From JASFBA01 sp034433695 (lineage in GTDB: Bacteria > Chloroflexota > Chloroflexia > DTKN01): a stretch of DNA of 14,489 nt. The notes under the pieces are model-generated. The model did not search any database. It was not told where the DNA came from and worked only from the letters and a program-made list of their open reading frames with translations. The position numbers were made by a program, and so were the translations under genes. Shown piece by piece: positions 5,651-12,956 of this stretch. How positions within the stretch are numbered: the first letter of the stretch is position 1; each line of letters starts with the position of its first letter. The stretch is taken from contig DAOUAK010000139.1 in assembly GCA_034433695.1 (NCBI GenBank), positions 1 to 14,489 on the forward strand. The letters are read 5' to 3'.

Positions 5651-6489
5651 TCGAGGTACACGACCTCCACTATACCTATATGCGCGGGACCCCCCTGGAG
5701 ACGGCCGCCCTCCGCGGCGTCCACCTTGTCGTCCGGGCCGGCGAGATCGTCGGCCTCATCGGGCCAACCGGATCGGGCAAGTCCACCCTTCTCCAGCACC
5801 TGAACGGCCTTTTACGCCCCCAGCGCGGTTCGGTGCGTGTGCTGGGGGAGGACCTCGCCGACCCCCGCGTGGACCTGCGCGACATCCGGAGACGGGTCGT
5901 CCTTCTCTTCCAGAACCCGGAGGATCAGATTTTCGAGCGCTATGTGGCCGACGACGTGGCTTTCGGGCCGCTGAGTTTGGGCCTGCCGCGGGAGGAAGTG
6001 CAGGTGCGGGTGCGCCGGGCGATGGAGGCGGCCGGCCTGCCCTCTTCCTTCGATAACCGGCTCACCTTTGCCCTCAGCGCCGGCGAACGCCGTCGGGTGG
6101 CGCTGGCCGGCGTGCTGGCGTTGGAGCCGGAGGTGCTGGTGCTGGACGAACCGCTGGCCGGGCTGGACCCCCGTGGCCGCCGGGAACTCCTGGCCCTGCT
6201 TCGGGAGTGGCATCGGCGGGAGGGCCGGGCCATCGTCTGGGCCTCCCACTCGATGGAGGAGATCGCCGGCCTGGCCGACCAGGTTTACGTCCTGGTCGAG
6301 GGACGGGTGGTGCTGGAGGGGACCACCCGGGAGGTATTCGCCCAGGGCGAGGCCCTGGCCCGGTGGGGGTTGGAGGTGCCGGTCGTGACCGGGATGTTGA
6401 GGGAACTGGCCCAGGCCGGCCTGCCGGTGCGCGGCGACGCGCTCACTCTGGAAGAGGCCCTCTCCATCCTGGAGGAGGTGCTTCGATGA
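5635..6489 (+). CDS. ecfA2: ECF transporter ATPase EcfA2
   Basis: 284 aa, second ATPase of the ECF module. Walker A GPTGSGKST is at 43-51, Q-loop Q93 in FQNPEDQIF, Walker B LVLDE ending at D171-E172, and the H-loop His H205 in SHSMEE is intact. The signature reads LSAGE (147-151) instead of LSGGQ, changing the second Gly and the Gln. In an A1/A2 dimer this signature faces the Walker A of EcfA1, the subunit that lacks the H-loop His, so both deviations fall in one composite site. The start ATG lies inside the end of ecfA1, with AGAGG (5624-5628) six nt upstream. Its stop overlaps the ecfT start (ATGA). Confidence 0.92.
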   Translation: MDRALIEVHDLHYTYMRGTPLETAALRGVHLVVRAGEIVGLIGPTGSGKSTLLQHLNGLLRPQRGSVRVLGEDLADPRVDLRDIRRRVVLLFQNPEDQIFERYVADDVAFGPLSLGLPREEVQVRVRRAMEAAGLPSSFDNRLTFALSAGERRRVALAGVLALEPEVLVLDEPLAGLDPRGRRELLALLREWHRREGRAIVWASHSMEEIAGLADQVYVLVEGRVVLEGTTREVFAQGEALARWGLEVPVVTGMLRELAQAGLPVRGDALTLEEALSILEEVLR

Positions 6490-7340
6490 GCGATTTTGAG
6501 GTATTGCGCTCCCTCTCTTTCGGCCAGTACCTGCCTGCCGGCTCGCCTCTGCACCGGCTGGACCCCCGGGTCCGATTGACCGGCATCCTCCTGCTCATGC
6601 TGGCGCTGATGGCCTGTGCCCGGCTGACCATCGCCTTTCTGGGGCTGACGCTGGTACTGGGCCTGTTCGGCCTGGCCCGCCTCCCGCTGGGCTATGGACT
6701 CCGCGGACTCCGGCCTCTTCTGCCCCTCTTTGGCTTCGTCCTGGTCCTGCAGCTGCTCTTTTACCCCCATGAAGCCGCCGTTGCTGAAGGCAGCGCCGTC
6801 GTGTGGCAATGGGGACCGATCCTCATCAGCGCCGCCAGCCTGCTCGATACCGCCTCCATTCTGCTGCGCATGGTCGCCATCGCCCTTCTTCTGACGCTCC
6901 TCACCGCCATCGCCGATACCACGGACCTGGTCCACGCCGTGGAGGGGATGTTGCGGCCCCTGCAGCGGCTACATCTGCCGGCCCACGAACTGGCCCTGAT
7001 GGTAGCGATCACGCTGCAATTTATCCCCCTTCTGGGGCGGGAACTGGAACGTCTGCTCAAGGCCCAGGCAGCGCGGGGGGCCGATTTCGGCCGCGGGCGG
7101 GGCAACTTTTTCACCCGTATACGCCGGATGCTGCCGCTCCTGATTCCCCTTTTCCTCGCCGCCCTGCGTCGGGCCGAGGAACTGGCCCTGGCGATGGAGG
7201 CACGGGGGTATGCGGGTGGACGAGGACGGACATCCCTGGTGCGTCTACAGATGCGGCCGGCCGACTTCCTGGCCCTGGCCCTATCCCTGGCCATCACGGC
7301 CCTGGTATTCTTTCTGGATCGAGGGGTTATGCCGCTCTAA
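6486..7340 (+). CDS. ecfT: ECF transporter transmembrane coupling protein EcfT
   Basis: 284 aa integral membrane protein that couples the ATPase pair to the S component. Hydrophobic segments occupy about residues 30-65, 75-95, 110-140 and 255-280. The two Ala-Arg-Gly coupling motifs that contact the ATPases are both present: A196-R197-G198 (KAQAARGADF) and A239-R240-G241 (AMEARGYAG), separated by a basic loop and a hydrophobic helix as expected. The N-terminal PLHRLDPRVRL is typical of the family. The start at 6486 is chosen from the ATGA overlap with ecfA2 and GGAGGAGG at 6471-6478; upstream codons in this frame belong to ecfA2 in another frame. It is followed 67 nt later by the S component. 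Confidence 0.9.
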   Translation: MSDFEVLRSLSFGQYLPAGSPLHRLDPRVRLTGILLLMLALMACARLTIAFLGLTLVLGLFGLARLPLGYGLRGLRPLLPLFGFVLVLQLLFYPHEAAVAEGSAVVWQWGPILISAASLLDTASILLRMVAIALLLTLLTAIADTTDLVHAVEGMLRPLQRLHLPAHELALMVAITLQFIPLLGRELERLLKAQAARGADFGRGRGNFFTRIRRMLPLLIPLFLAALRRAEELALAMEARGYAGGRGRTSLVRLQMRPADFLALALSLAITALVFFLDRGVMPL

Positions 7341-7407
7341 AACGCGAGAAGGTGTAAACCCGACCCAACTGTCTGACCCGTATCTTGAAGAAGAAAAGGA
7401 GGTTGCC

Positions 7408-8250
7408 ATGAAAATCACCACCCGTCAGATCGTCGTTACTGCCGCCCTGAGCGCCATCGCTATCGTGCTGGGTGCTACCCGCGTCGGCTTCATCCCCTTT
7501 GTGCTGGGCATCGCCATCACCGTTATGCACATCCCGGTGATCATCGGAGCCGTCCTGGAGGGCCCACTGGTGGGTACGATGATCGGCTTCCTCTTTGGCC
7601 TGTTCAGCCTCATCTGGGCCTTTGTCGCACCCACCGGGCCTGGAGACATCTTCTTCCAGAACCCGCTCATCTCCGTCCTGCCGCGCCTGTTCATCGGCAT
7701 CCTGGCCTACCTGGCCTACCGGGCGCTTCGGGAGCCTCGGCCCTGGAAGGTCTATATCGCCGCCGGGGGAATCCTCGCTGTGGTGGCCATCGCCCTGGTC
7801 CTGACCTACGCCACCCCCCTTCTACCCGACTATGCCAGGGCCGTGGAGCAGGAGCCCGGGCAAATCGTCCCCACCTGGCAGATCATCGTGCTCGTCGCGC
7901 TGGCCATCCTGGTGGTCGTCCTGGCCGTCGGCGTATACCTGGCCTTTCGCCACCGGGTGCTGGAACGCTGGGGGGAAATTCTGGCCATCGGCGCGGCAGC
8001 CGTCGTCGGCACGCTGACCAATACGGTGCTGGTCCTGGGGAGCATTGGGGTAGTGGGCCGGCTGGAGCCGCTGGCCGGGCTGGGCAAGGTGCCTCCTCTT
8101 CCCTGGAGTTTCCTGCTGGCCGTCGGTCTGACCAACGGCATCCCCGAGATCGTCGCCGCCGTCGTGATCACCGTCGCCGTGGTCGCGGCCTGGAAGCAGA
8201 TCGAGTTCGGTTATCGCGGTGCCCGCAACATGCGCACACGCAACACGTAA
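7408..8250 (+). CDS. ECF transporter S component, probably for pantothenate
   Basis: 280 aa membrane protein of the PF12822-like ECF S-component group. It should bind the vitamin substrate and sit on EcfT. Motifs include GFIPFVLGIAITVMHIPVIIGA, here positions 27-48, the glycine-rich GTMIGFLFGLFSL after it, and NTVLVLG near 205. The S-component core seems to have six helices, but residues about 110-185 form an extra segment with two additional hydrophobic helices (about 115-136 and 157-180) around a polar loop. That makes it ~80 residues longer than typical members. Pantothenate specificity is inferred only from the adjacent coaX. The ATG has an excellent AAAGGAGG at 7395-7402. The last residues (ARNMRTRNT) and the stop come from a tandem repeat. 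Confidence 0.8.
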   Translation: MKITTRQIVVTAALSAIAIVLGATRVGFIPFVLGIAITVMHIPVIIGAVLEGPLVGTMIGFLFGLFSLIWAFVAPTGPGDIFFQNPLISVLPRLFIGILAYLAYRALREPRPWKVYIAAGGILAVVAIALVLTYATPLLPDYARAVEQEPGQIVPTWQIIVLVALAILVVVLAVGVYLAFRHRVLERWGEILAIGAAAVVGTLTNTVLVLGSIGVVGRLEPLAGLGKVPPLPWSFLLAVGLTNGIPEIVAAVVITVAVVAAWKQIEFGYRGARNMRTRNT

Positions 8251-8281
8251 CGCGCACCACGCAACCCGCACCACGCAACAC
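8223..8281. repeat. Degenerate ACGCAAC-type tandem repeat
   Basis: GCACCACGCAAC occurs at 8254-8265 and 8268-8279 (period 14), flanked by related units CGCAACATG and CGCAACACG. The array spans the end of the S-component gene, supplies its TAA stop (8248-8250) and ends at the coaX ribosome binding site (GGAGG, 8282-8286). Confidence 0.7.
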
Positions 8282-8292
8282 GGAGGACTCCC

Positions 8293-9078
8293 ATGCTCCT
8301 CTGCCTCGACATCGGCAACACCAACATCGTCCTGGGTCTGTACCAGGGGGAAAGGTTGCTCCACCACTGGCGGATTGCCACCGAGCGCGAGCGTACCACC
8401 GACGAGTACGCCGCCCTCTTCCTGACGCTTCTGGCCCATGCCGGCCTGGCGCATTCATCCATCCACGGTGCCGCCATCGCCAGCGTCGTCCCTCCCCTCA
8501 CGGGGGCCTTTGTGGGCCTCTGTCGGCGCTACCTGGAGGTGGACCCGCTGGTGGTGGATGCCGGCGTGCGTACCGGCGTGCGCCTGCGCATCGAGAACGC
8601 CCGCGAGGTCGGGGCCGACCGGGTGGTCAACGCCGCTGCCGCCTTCCGGCGCTACGGTGGGCCGGCCTGCGTGGTGGACTTTGGCACGGCTACCACTTTC
8701 GACGCCATCTCCGCCGAGGGCGATTACCTGGGCGGCGCCATCGCCCCGGGCATCGCCATCGCGGCCAAGGCGTTGACCGAGCGCACGGCCAAACTGCCCC
8801 AGGTGGAACTTGTCCCTCCCCCCCAGGCCATCGGCCGGAACACCGTTCAGAGTATGCAATCGGGCATCCTCTTCGGCTATGTGGGCCTGGTGGAGGGGAT
8901 GGTGGCCCGCTTCCGGCAGGAACTCGGTCCGGAGATGCGGGTCATCGCTACCGGCGGGCTGGCCGAACTCATCGCCCGGGAGACCGACGTCTTCCAGGCG
9001 GTGGACCCCTGGCTGACCCTGGAGGGCCTGCGCCTTATCTACGAACTGAACCGGGGGGAAAAGGCCTCCGGCCGGTAG
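8293..9078 (+). CDS. coaX: Type III pantothenate kinase
   Basis: 261 aa, typical length. It catalyses ATP-dependent phosphorylation of pantothenate, the first step of coenzyme A synthesis, in the cytoplasm. Motifs: phosphate-binding loop DIGNT (6-10); SVVPP (about 64-68); GADR (107-110) with the catalytic Asp D109; the VDFGTATTFD block (128-137); GGAIAPGI (147-154); and ATGG (219-222). All expected catalytic residues are present. Type III enzymes are generally not feedback-inhibited by CoA and need a monovalent cation (family knowledge). The ATG follows GGAGG at 8282-8286. It is the last gene of the ECF operon, 42 nt after the S component, which argues that the transporter brings in its substrate. 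Confidence 0.93.
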   Translation: MLLCLDIGNTNIVLGLYQGERLLHHWRIATERERTTDEYAALFLTLLAHAGLAHSSIHGAAIASVVPPLTGAFVGLCRRYLEVDPLVVDAGVRTGVRLRIENAREVGADRVVNAAAAFRRYGGPACVVDFGTATTFDAISAEGDYLGGAIAPGIAIAAKALTERTAKLPQVELVPPPQAIGRNTVQSMQSGILFGYVGLVEGMVARFRQELGPEMRVIATGGLAELIARETDVFQAVDPWLTLEGLRLIYELNRGEKASGR

Positions 9079-9086
9079 CCACCGTA

Positions 9087-9101
9087 TCCGGCTTTGCCGG
9101 A
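9087..9101. repeat. Short perfect hairpin downstream of coaX
   Basis: TCCGGC-ttt-GCCGGA, six base pairs with a 3-nt loop, just after the coaX stop. There is no T-tract on either strand, so terminator function is uncertain. Confidence 0.4.
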
Positions 9102-9121
9102 AAAGGCTGCTCGTCGCCCGA

Positions 9122-9144
9122 GCGATGCCCGAAGGGGCGTACCG
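9122..9144 (+). repeat. Dispersed repeat, copy 2
   Basis: Near-identical to the minus strand of 4157-4179 (GCGATGCCCG, AAGGGGC, ACCG in order). Both copies lie in gaps at the 3' ends of genes. Confidence 0.5.
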
Positions 9145-9174
9145 CATGTGCGCCTGTAAGGAGACAAGATGTAT

Positions 9175-9204
9175 GGGGGCGGGATAGGGTATCGTCCCGC
9201 CCCC
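9175..9204. terminator. Strong hairpin between convergent coaX and mvhD
   Basis: GGGGGCGGGA (9175-9184) is the exact reverse complement of TCCCGCCCCC (9195-9204), with a 10-nt loop. The 3' arm can alternatively pair with GGGGGC after TTC (CCCCC-TTC-GGGGG). It is well placed to end transcription from both sides, but neither strand has a T-tract, so it is a candidate bidirectional stop only. Confidence 0.45.
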
Positions 9205-9280
9205 CTTCGGGGGCATCGGCGCGACCGGGGGAATGGAACTACCGTCCGCCGGATCGGGTTTCTCCTGAGGCCCCAATACG

Positions 9281-9694
9281 TTAGCCCGGAACGGCCTTGA
9301 GCGGGTTGGCTCCCAACTTCTGCACCCGCTCGGTCATCTCCTGCACCGCCGCAGCGAAGGAATAGCCCTGCGAACCGGTCACAAAAAAGATTTCCACCCG
9401 TTCCCCGCCCAATCCCACCTCGTCCAGGATTTTCTTGCTCCGGCCGACCCGCTTTTCGGCGCGCAAATTGCCTTCCAGGTGATGGCAGGTGCCCTTGGTG
9501 CAGGCCACCACCATGACCGCGTCGGCCCCCTGTTCCAGGGCTTTGAGGATGTAGAGGACATCCACCTTACCGGTGCAGGGAAGTTTGACCACCTTGACGT
9601 CCGCCGGATACTGGATGCCGGTGGTGCCGGCCATATCCACCGAAGTATAGCCACAGTAGATGCAGGTAAAGACCGTGATCTCGGGCATTTCCAT
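9281..9694 (-). CDS. mvhD: MvhD-like [2Fe-2S] electron-transfer subunit
   Basis: 137 aa, full length for the MvhD/HdrA-associated delta-subunit family. It carries electrons between an electron donor (hydrogenase or formate dehydrogenase in known systems) and HdrA. Five cysteines are conserved in family positions: C11 and C14 (FTCIYCGY), C40 (KLPCTGK), C65 and C70 (ACTKGTCHHLEGN). They are expected to hold a [2Fe-2S] cluster. The ATG at 9694-9692 shares one base with the hdrA stop (TGATG), with a purine-rich GGGGGAAAG upstream as ribosome binding site, so translation is coupled to hdrA. Earlier in-frame codons belong to hdrA read in another frame. No hydrogenase or dehydrogenase gene follows in the window. 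Confidence 0.9.
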   Translation of the reverse strand: MEMPEITVFTCIYCGYTSVDMAGTTGIQYPADVKVVKLPCTGKVDVLYILKALEQGADAVMVVACTKGTCHHLEGNLRAEKRVGRSKKILDEVGLGGERVEIFFVTGSQGYSFAAAVQEMTERVQKLGANPLKAVPG

Positions 9695-12600
9695 CACTTT
9701 CCCCCTTCTTCTGGAAGCCAATCCCCCAAAACGGCCATTTCGGGGACGATGATCTGCTCGTCCCGGTAAAGCGTCAACTGGATGGCCTTGGCCGGACACT
9801 CCCCGGTGCAGGTGCCGCAGCCCTGGCAACGGCCCGGTTCGATATAGGCCGCCCCCCGAAGGCCGCCCACGCCGGTGCGCGTAGGGTCGATGACCGGGAC
9901 GTCGAAGGGGCATACCCGCACACAGGTCAGGCAGCCCACACACTTGTCAGGGTCCACCACGGCCGCCACCCCGCCGACTTCCAGGACGTCCCGGGAAAGG
10001 ATGGTCAGGGCCCGGCCGGCCGCCCCCTGCGCCTGGGCGATGGCCTCTTCGATGAACTTGGGGTAGTGGGCCATCCCGCACAGGAAGATGCCCTCGCGCA
10101 GAAAGTCTATGGGGCGCAACTTGATGTGGGCCTCCATGAAGAAGCCCTCCGGTGAAAGGGGAACCCCTAAAACCCTGCTCAGGTGTTCCGTGCTGGGGTC
10201 CGGCTGGACGCTCATGCTCAGCACCAGCGCGTCCGGGTGGATCACCAGTTTCTCCCCCAGCGAGAGGTCGGTAGCCCGCACCTCCAAGCGGCCGTCTGTC
10301 GCCTGCACCTGCGGGGGATTTTCCTCATCGTAGCGCACAAAGAGCACCCCCTGCCGCCGGGCTTCGGTATAGTACTGCTCGCGGAAGCCGTAGGTGATTA
10401 GGTCCTTGTAGAGGACATAGATGCGCGCCTTGGGGTTGAGCCGCCGGATCCGGAGGGCATTCTTCACCGTGTTGGTGCAACAGATGCGGCTACAATAGTC
10501 GTAAGGGGCGTCGGGCGGCCGTACACATTGGATCATCACCACCGTGTTCATCTGGGCCACCCGGCCGGGGTTGACCAGGATCAGGCGCTCCAATTCCTGC
10601 TGGGTCATCACCCGCTCGTGTTGGCCCAGGAGGTAGACCGAACCGTGAAATTCCTGCCCGCCGATAGCCACGATGGTTACTCCGTGCTCAACCCCGACCC
10701 GATGCCGGCGGGCCGGATCGTGGCGATGGACCTCGATGGTGGAACGAAAGTTGCCCACAAAGCCTTCGTGGCGCACCACTTCGCTGTCGGTATACACGGT
10801 GATGCGCGGTTCCTGCAGGACCTGATGTACCAGGGAAAAGAGGTAGGCTTGTGGGTCGGCCCCTTCGGCCGTAGAGTAAAGGGCGCGGACGTGGCCGCCC
10901 AGGACATCGCTCCGCTCGACCAGGGTGACGGGGTAGCCGGCGGCGGCGATGGTCAGGGCAGCGTTGATTCCGGCGATACCGCCCCCGATCACCAGAGCCC
11001 GCTTGGCCACACCCACCGGGGTGCGGCGCACCGCCTCCAGCCGGCGTGCCCGGGCCGCGGCCATCCGCACCAGTTCCCGGGCCTGGCGGGTGGCCGCCGC
11101 CGGCGCTTCGCGATGCGCCCAGGCGCACTGGGAACGGAGGTTGGTCATCTCCAGGAGGTACGGGTTCAGGCCGGCCTGCCGCAGGATGTTCTGGAAAAAG
11201 GCCTCATGCGTGCGCGGACTGCAGGCCGCGACGACCACCCGGTTCAACCCCTGCTCCAGGATGGCCTGGCGGATTTTGGCCGGAGATTCGCCGATGCAGG
11301 CGTAATCCATTTCCTCGACATAGACCACATCCGGCAGGGTACGGGCGTAGGCGGCTACGGCCGAGGTATCCACCGTGCCGGCAATTTCGCGGCCGCAGCG
11401 ACAGAGAAAGAGGCCCACCCGGGGGGCTTCCCCGGAGATGTCCCGTTCCGGAGGATATGTCGGGGGTCTGGTCGCCGTGCCGGCCACATCGGCCAGGAGT
11501 TCCATACAACGGGCCGCCGCTGCGCTGGCCTCGGCCACCGTTTCGGCGATCTCCTTAGGGCTGGAAAAGGCCCCGGCCACAAAGATGCCCGGCCGGTTGG
11601 TGTCCACCGGGGTGAATTTGCCTGTAAGACAAAAACCATACTCGTTCAGGGCAATCCCCAGTTCCTGGGCCAGGGCTACGGCCTGCAGCGGCGGTTCCGA
11701 GCCGACCGAGAGCACCACCAGGTCGAAGCGTTCCTCATGCAGTTGCCCCTTTTCGTCCTGATAGCGGAGGAACAGGTCATGGGTAGAAGGGTCTTCGCGG
11801 ATGTTGGAGATACGGCAACGGGTATAGCGGACGCCGTAGAGGTCGCGGGAACGGATAAAGTAGGCGTTGTACTCCTTGTTGAAGGTACGTTCATCCATCA
11901 TAAAGATATGGCATTCGGCTTCTGGGTCGCGCTGGCGGGCCAGGACGGCCTCTTTGGTGGCGTACATACAACAGATAGAGGAACAGTAATCATGCTGGCG
12001 GTCGCGGGAACCGACACATTGGAGCCAGGCGATCTTCTTGGGAGGCCGACCGTCGGAAGGCCGGCGGGCCAGCCCCTCCGTCGGGCCCGAGCGGCTGACC
12101 AGCCGCTCGAATTGCAGGGAGGTGACCACATTGGGATAGCGCCCGAAGCCCAGTTCTTCGCTGAGAAGTGGGTTGTAGAGCGTAAAGCCGGGGGCCAGGA
12201 TAATGGCCCCGACCTCGACCGTTTCCTCCCAGGGTTCTTCCTGGAGGTTGATGGCCCGGGTGGGGCAAACCTCCTGGCACTTTCCGCAACCTTCGCAATA
12301 AGGCCCCTTGTCCACCAGATACACATCGGGCAGGGTACGCGGGGAGACCTTGTAAACCGCCCGGCGGGCGCTCATGCCCAACTGGAACTCGCTGGGGAGT
12401 TCCACCGGGCAGACCCGGGCGCACTCCCCGCAACTGGTACAGCGCGCCACATCCACATAGCGTGGGTAGTGGCGCAGACGCACATGGAAGTGGCCCGGCT
12501 CTCCTTCGACCTGGCTGACCTGGGTCAACGTCATGACCCGGATGTTGGGGTGAGTGCTGTGGTCCAGGAAGACGTAAGAGATGGCCGGCCGGGTGCAACC

Positions 12601-12810
12601 GTAGCCGTGTTCGGCCGTGCCCCGGCAGAGGACACAGTCATGGGAGGGAAACATAAACCCCAACTGGGCGATCTTGCCCCCCAGGGCCGGGGTGGATTCG
12701 ATCAAATAGACCTTCAGGCCGGCCTCGGCCAGGTCGTAGGCGGCGCGCATCCCGGCCACGCCGCCCCCTACGACCAGAACCGCCCCCACTTTTTTCCGAA
12801 GTTCTGTCAC
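9694..12810 (-). CDS. hdrA: HdrA-like protein with two FAD modules and four ferredoxin-type clusters
   Basis: 1038 aa, well above a ~650-aa classical HdrA. Module 1 (about 1-450): FAD loop GGGVAG (15-20), ferredoxin motifs C124/127/130/134 and C172/175/178/182, and the HdrA motif QCVGSR..YCSSICC (264-281). Module 2 (about 464-945) starts with the HdrA N-terminal block GLFLCRCG (C470, C472), then SPRTHE (531-536), FAD loop GGGIAG (609-614) and a second QCVRPP..YCSRICC (761-778); it lacks the internal ferredoxin insert. The C-terminal ferredoxin has C957/960/963/967 and C995/998/1001/1005. It probably carries out flavin-based electron transfer or bifurcation in the cytoplasm with MvhD. The start is GTG at 12810 with GGAGGTG at 12824-12818 and a perfect promoter upstream. 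HdrB and HdrC are absent here. Confidence 0.9.
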   Translation of the reverse strand: MTELRKKVGAVLVVGGGVAGMRAAYDLAEAGLKVYLIESTPALGGKIAQLGFMFPSHDCVLCRGTAEHGYGCTRPAISYVFLDHSTHPNIRVMTLTQVSQVEGEPGHFHVRLRHYPRYVDVARCTSCGECARVCPVELPSEFQLGMSARRAVYKVSPRTLPDVYLVDKGPYCEGCGKCQEVCPTRAINLQEEPWEETVEVGAIILAPGFTLYNPLLSEELGFGRYPNVVTSLQFERLVSRSGPTEGLARRPSDGRPPKKIAWLQCVGSRDRQHDYCSSICCMYATKEAVLARQRDPEAECHIFMMDERTFNKEYNAYFIRSRDLYGVRYTRCRISNIREDPSTHDLFLRYQDEKGQLHEERFDLVVLSVGSEPPLQAVALAQELGIALNEYGFCLTGKFTPVDTNRPGIFVAGAFSSPKEIAETVAEASAAAARCMELLADVAGTATRPPTYPPERDISGEAPRVGLFLCRCGREIAGTVDTSAVAAYARTLPDVVYVEEMDYACIGESPAKIRQAILEQGLNRVVVAACSPRTHEAFFQNILRQAGLNPYLLEMTNLRSQCAWAHREAPAAATRQARELVRMAAARARRLEAVRRTPVGVAKRALVIGGGIAGINAALTIAAAGYPVTLVERSDVLGGHVRALYSTAEGADPQAYLFSLVHQVLQEPRITVYTDSEVVRHEGFVGNFRSTIEVHRHDPARRHRVGVEHGVTIVAIGGQEFHGSVYLLGQHERVMTQQELERLILVNPGRVAQMNTVVMIQCVRPPDAPYDYCSRICCTNTVKNALRIRRLNPKARIYVLYKDLITYGFREQYYTEARRQGVLFVRYDEENPPQVQATDGRLEVRATDLSLGEKLVIHPDALVLSMSVQPDPSTEHLSRVLGVPLSPEGFFMEAHIKLRPIDFLREGIFLCGMAHYPKFIEEAIAQAQGAAGRALTILSRDVLEVGGVAAVVDPDKCVGCLTCVRVCPFDVPVIDPTRTGVGGLRGAAYIEPGRCQGCGTCTGECPAKAIQLTLYRDEQIIVPEMAVLGDWLPEEGGK

Positions 12811-12849
12811 AGAAGTGCACCTCCGTCGTGAAGTCTTTCACCAGGAAAT

Positions 12850-12878
12850 ATTATACGCCCGGGGGAAAGAAATGTCAA
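12850..12878 (-). promoter_or_regulatory. Perfect consensus sigma-70 promoter of hdrA-mvhD
   Basis: Minus strand: TTGACA (12878-12873), 17-nt spacer, TATAAT (12855-12850). Every base matches the consensus, which suggests strong constitutive expression unless it is repressed. The expected start is near 12843, about 33 nt upstream of the GTG. Confidence 0.88.
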
Positions 12879-12895
12879 AAGAGGAATGCACCTAT

Positions 12896-12924
12896 TTGCA
12901 TCTCCTCCGGCCCTGTAGTAAAAT
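12896..12924 (+). promoter_or_regulatory. Sigma-70 promoter of polA
   Basis: TTGCAT (12896-12901), 17-nt spacer, TAAAAT (12919-12924). The expected start is near 12931, leaving a leader of about 26 nt. It is divergent from the hdrA promoter, with 17 bp between the two -35 boxes. Confidence 0.75.
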
Positions 12925-12956
12925 GAATTTGTAGCGTGGAGAAAGGGGCAATAGCC

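Noticed and set aside
8223..8281. CRISPR-like array
   Set aside because: The units are short, degenerate and adjacent without unique spacers. It is a tandem repeat and no cas genes are near.
9169..9300. 43-codon frame with AAGGAG and ATG between coaX and mvhD
   Set aside because: The peptide is Gly/Arg-rich and derives from the hairpin palindrome. It runs into the 3' end of mvhD on the other strand and has no promoter; probably chance.
10528..12831. 767-codon open frame antisense to hdrA
   Set aside because: It mirrors hdrA, whose domains and promoter are unmistakable. Long antisense frames are expected in GC-rich genes; the peptide shows no domain and has no start signals.
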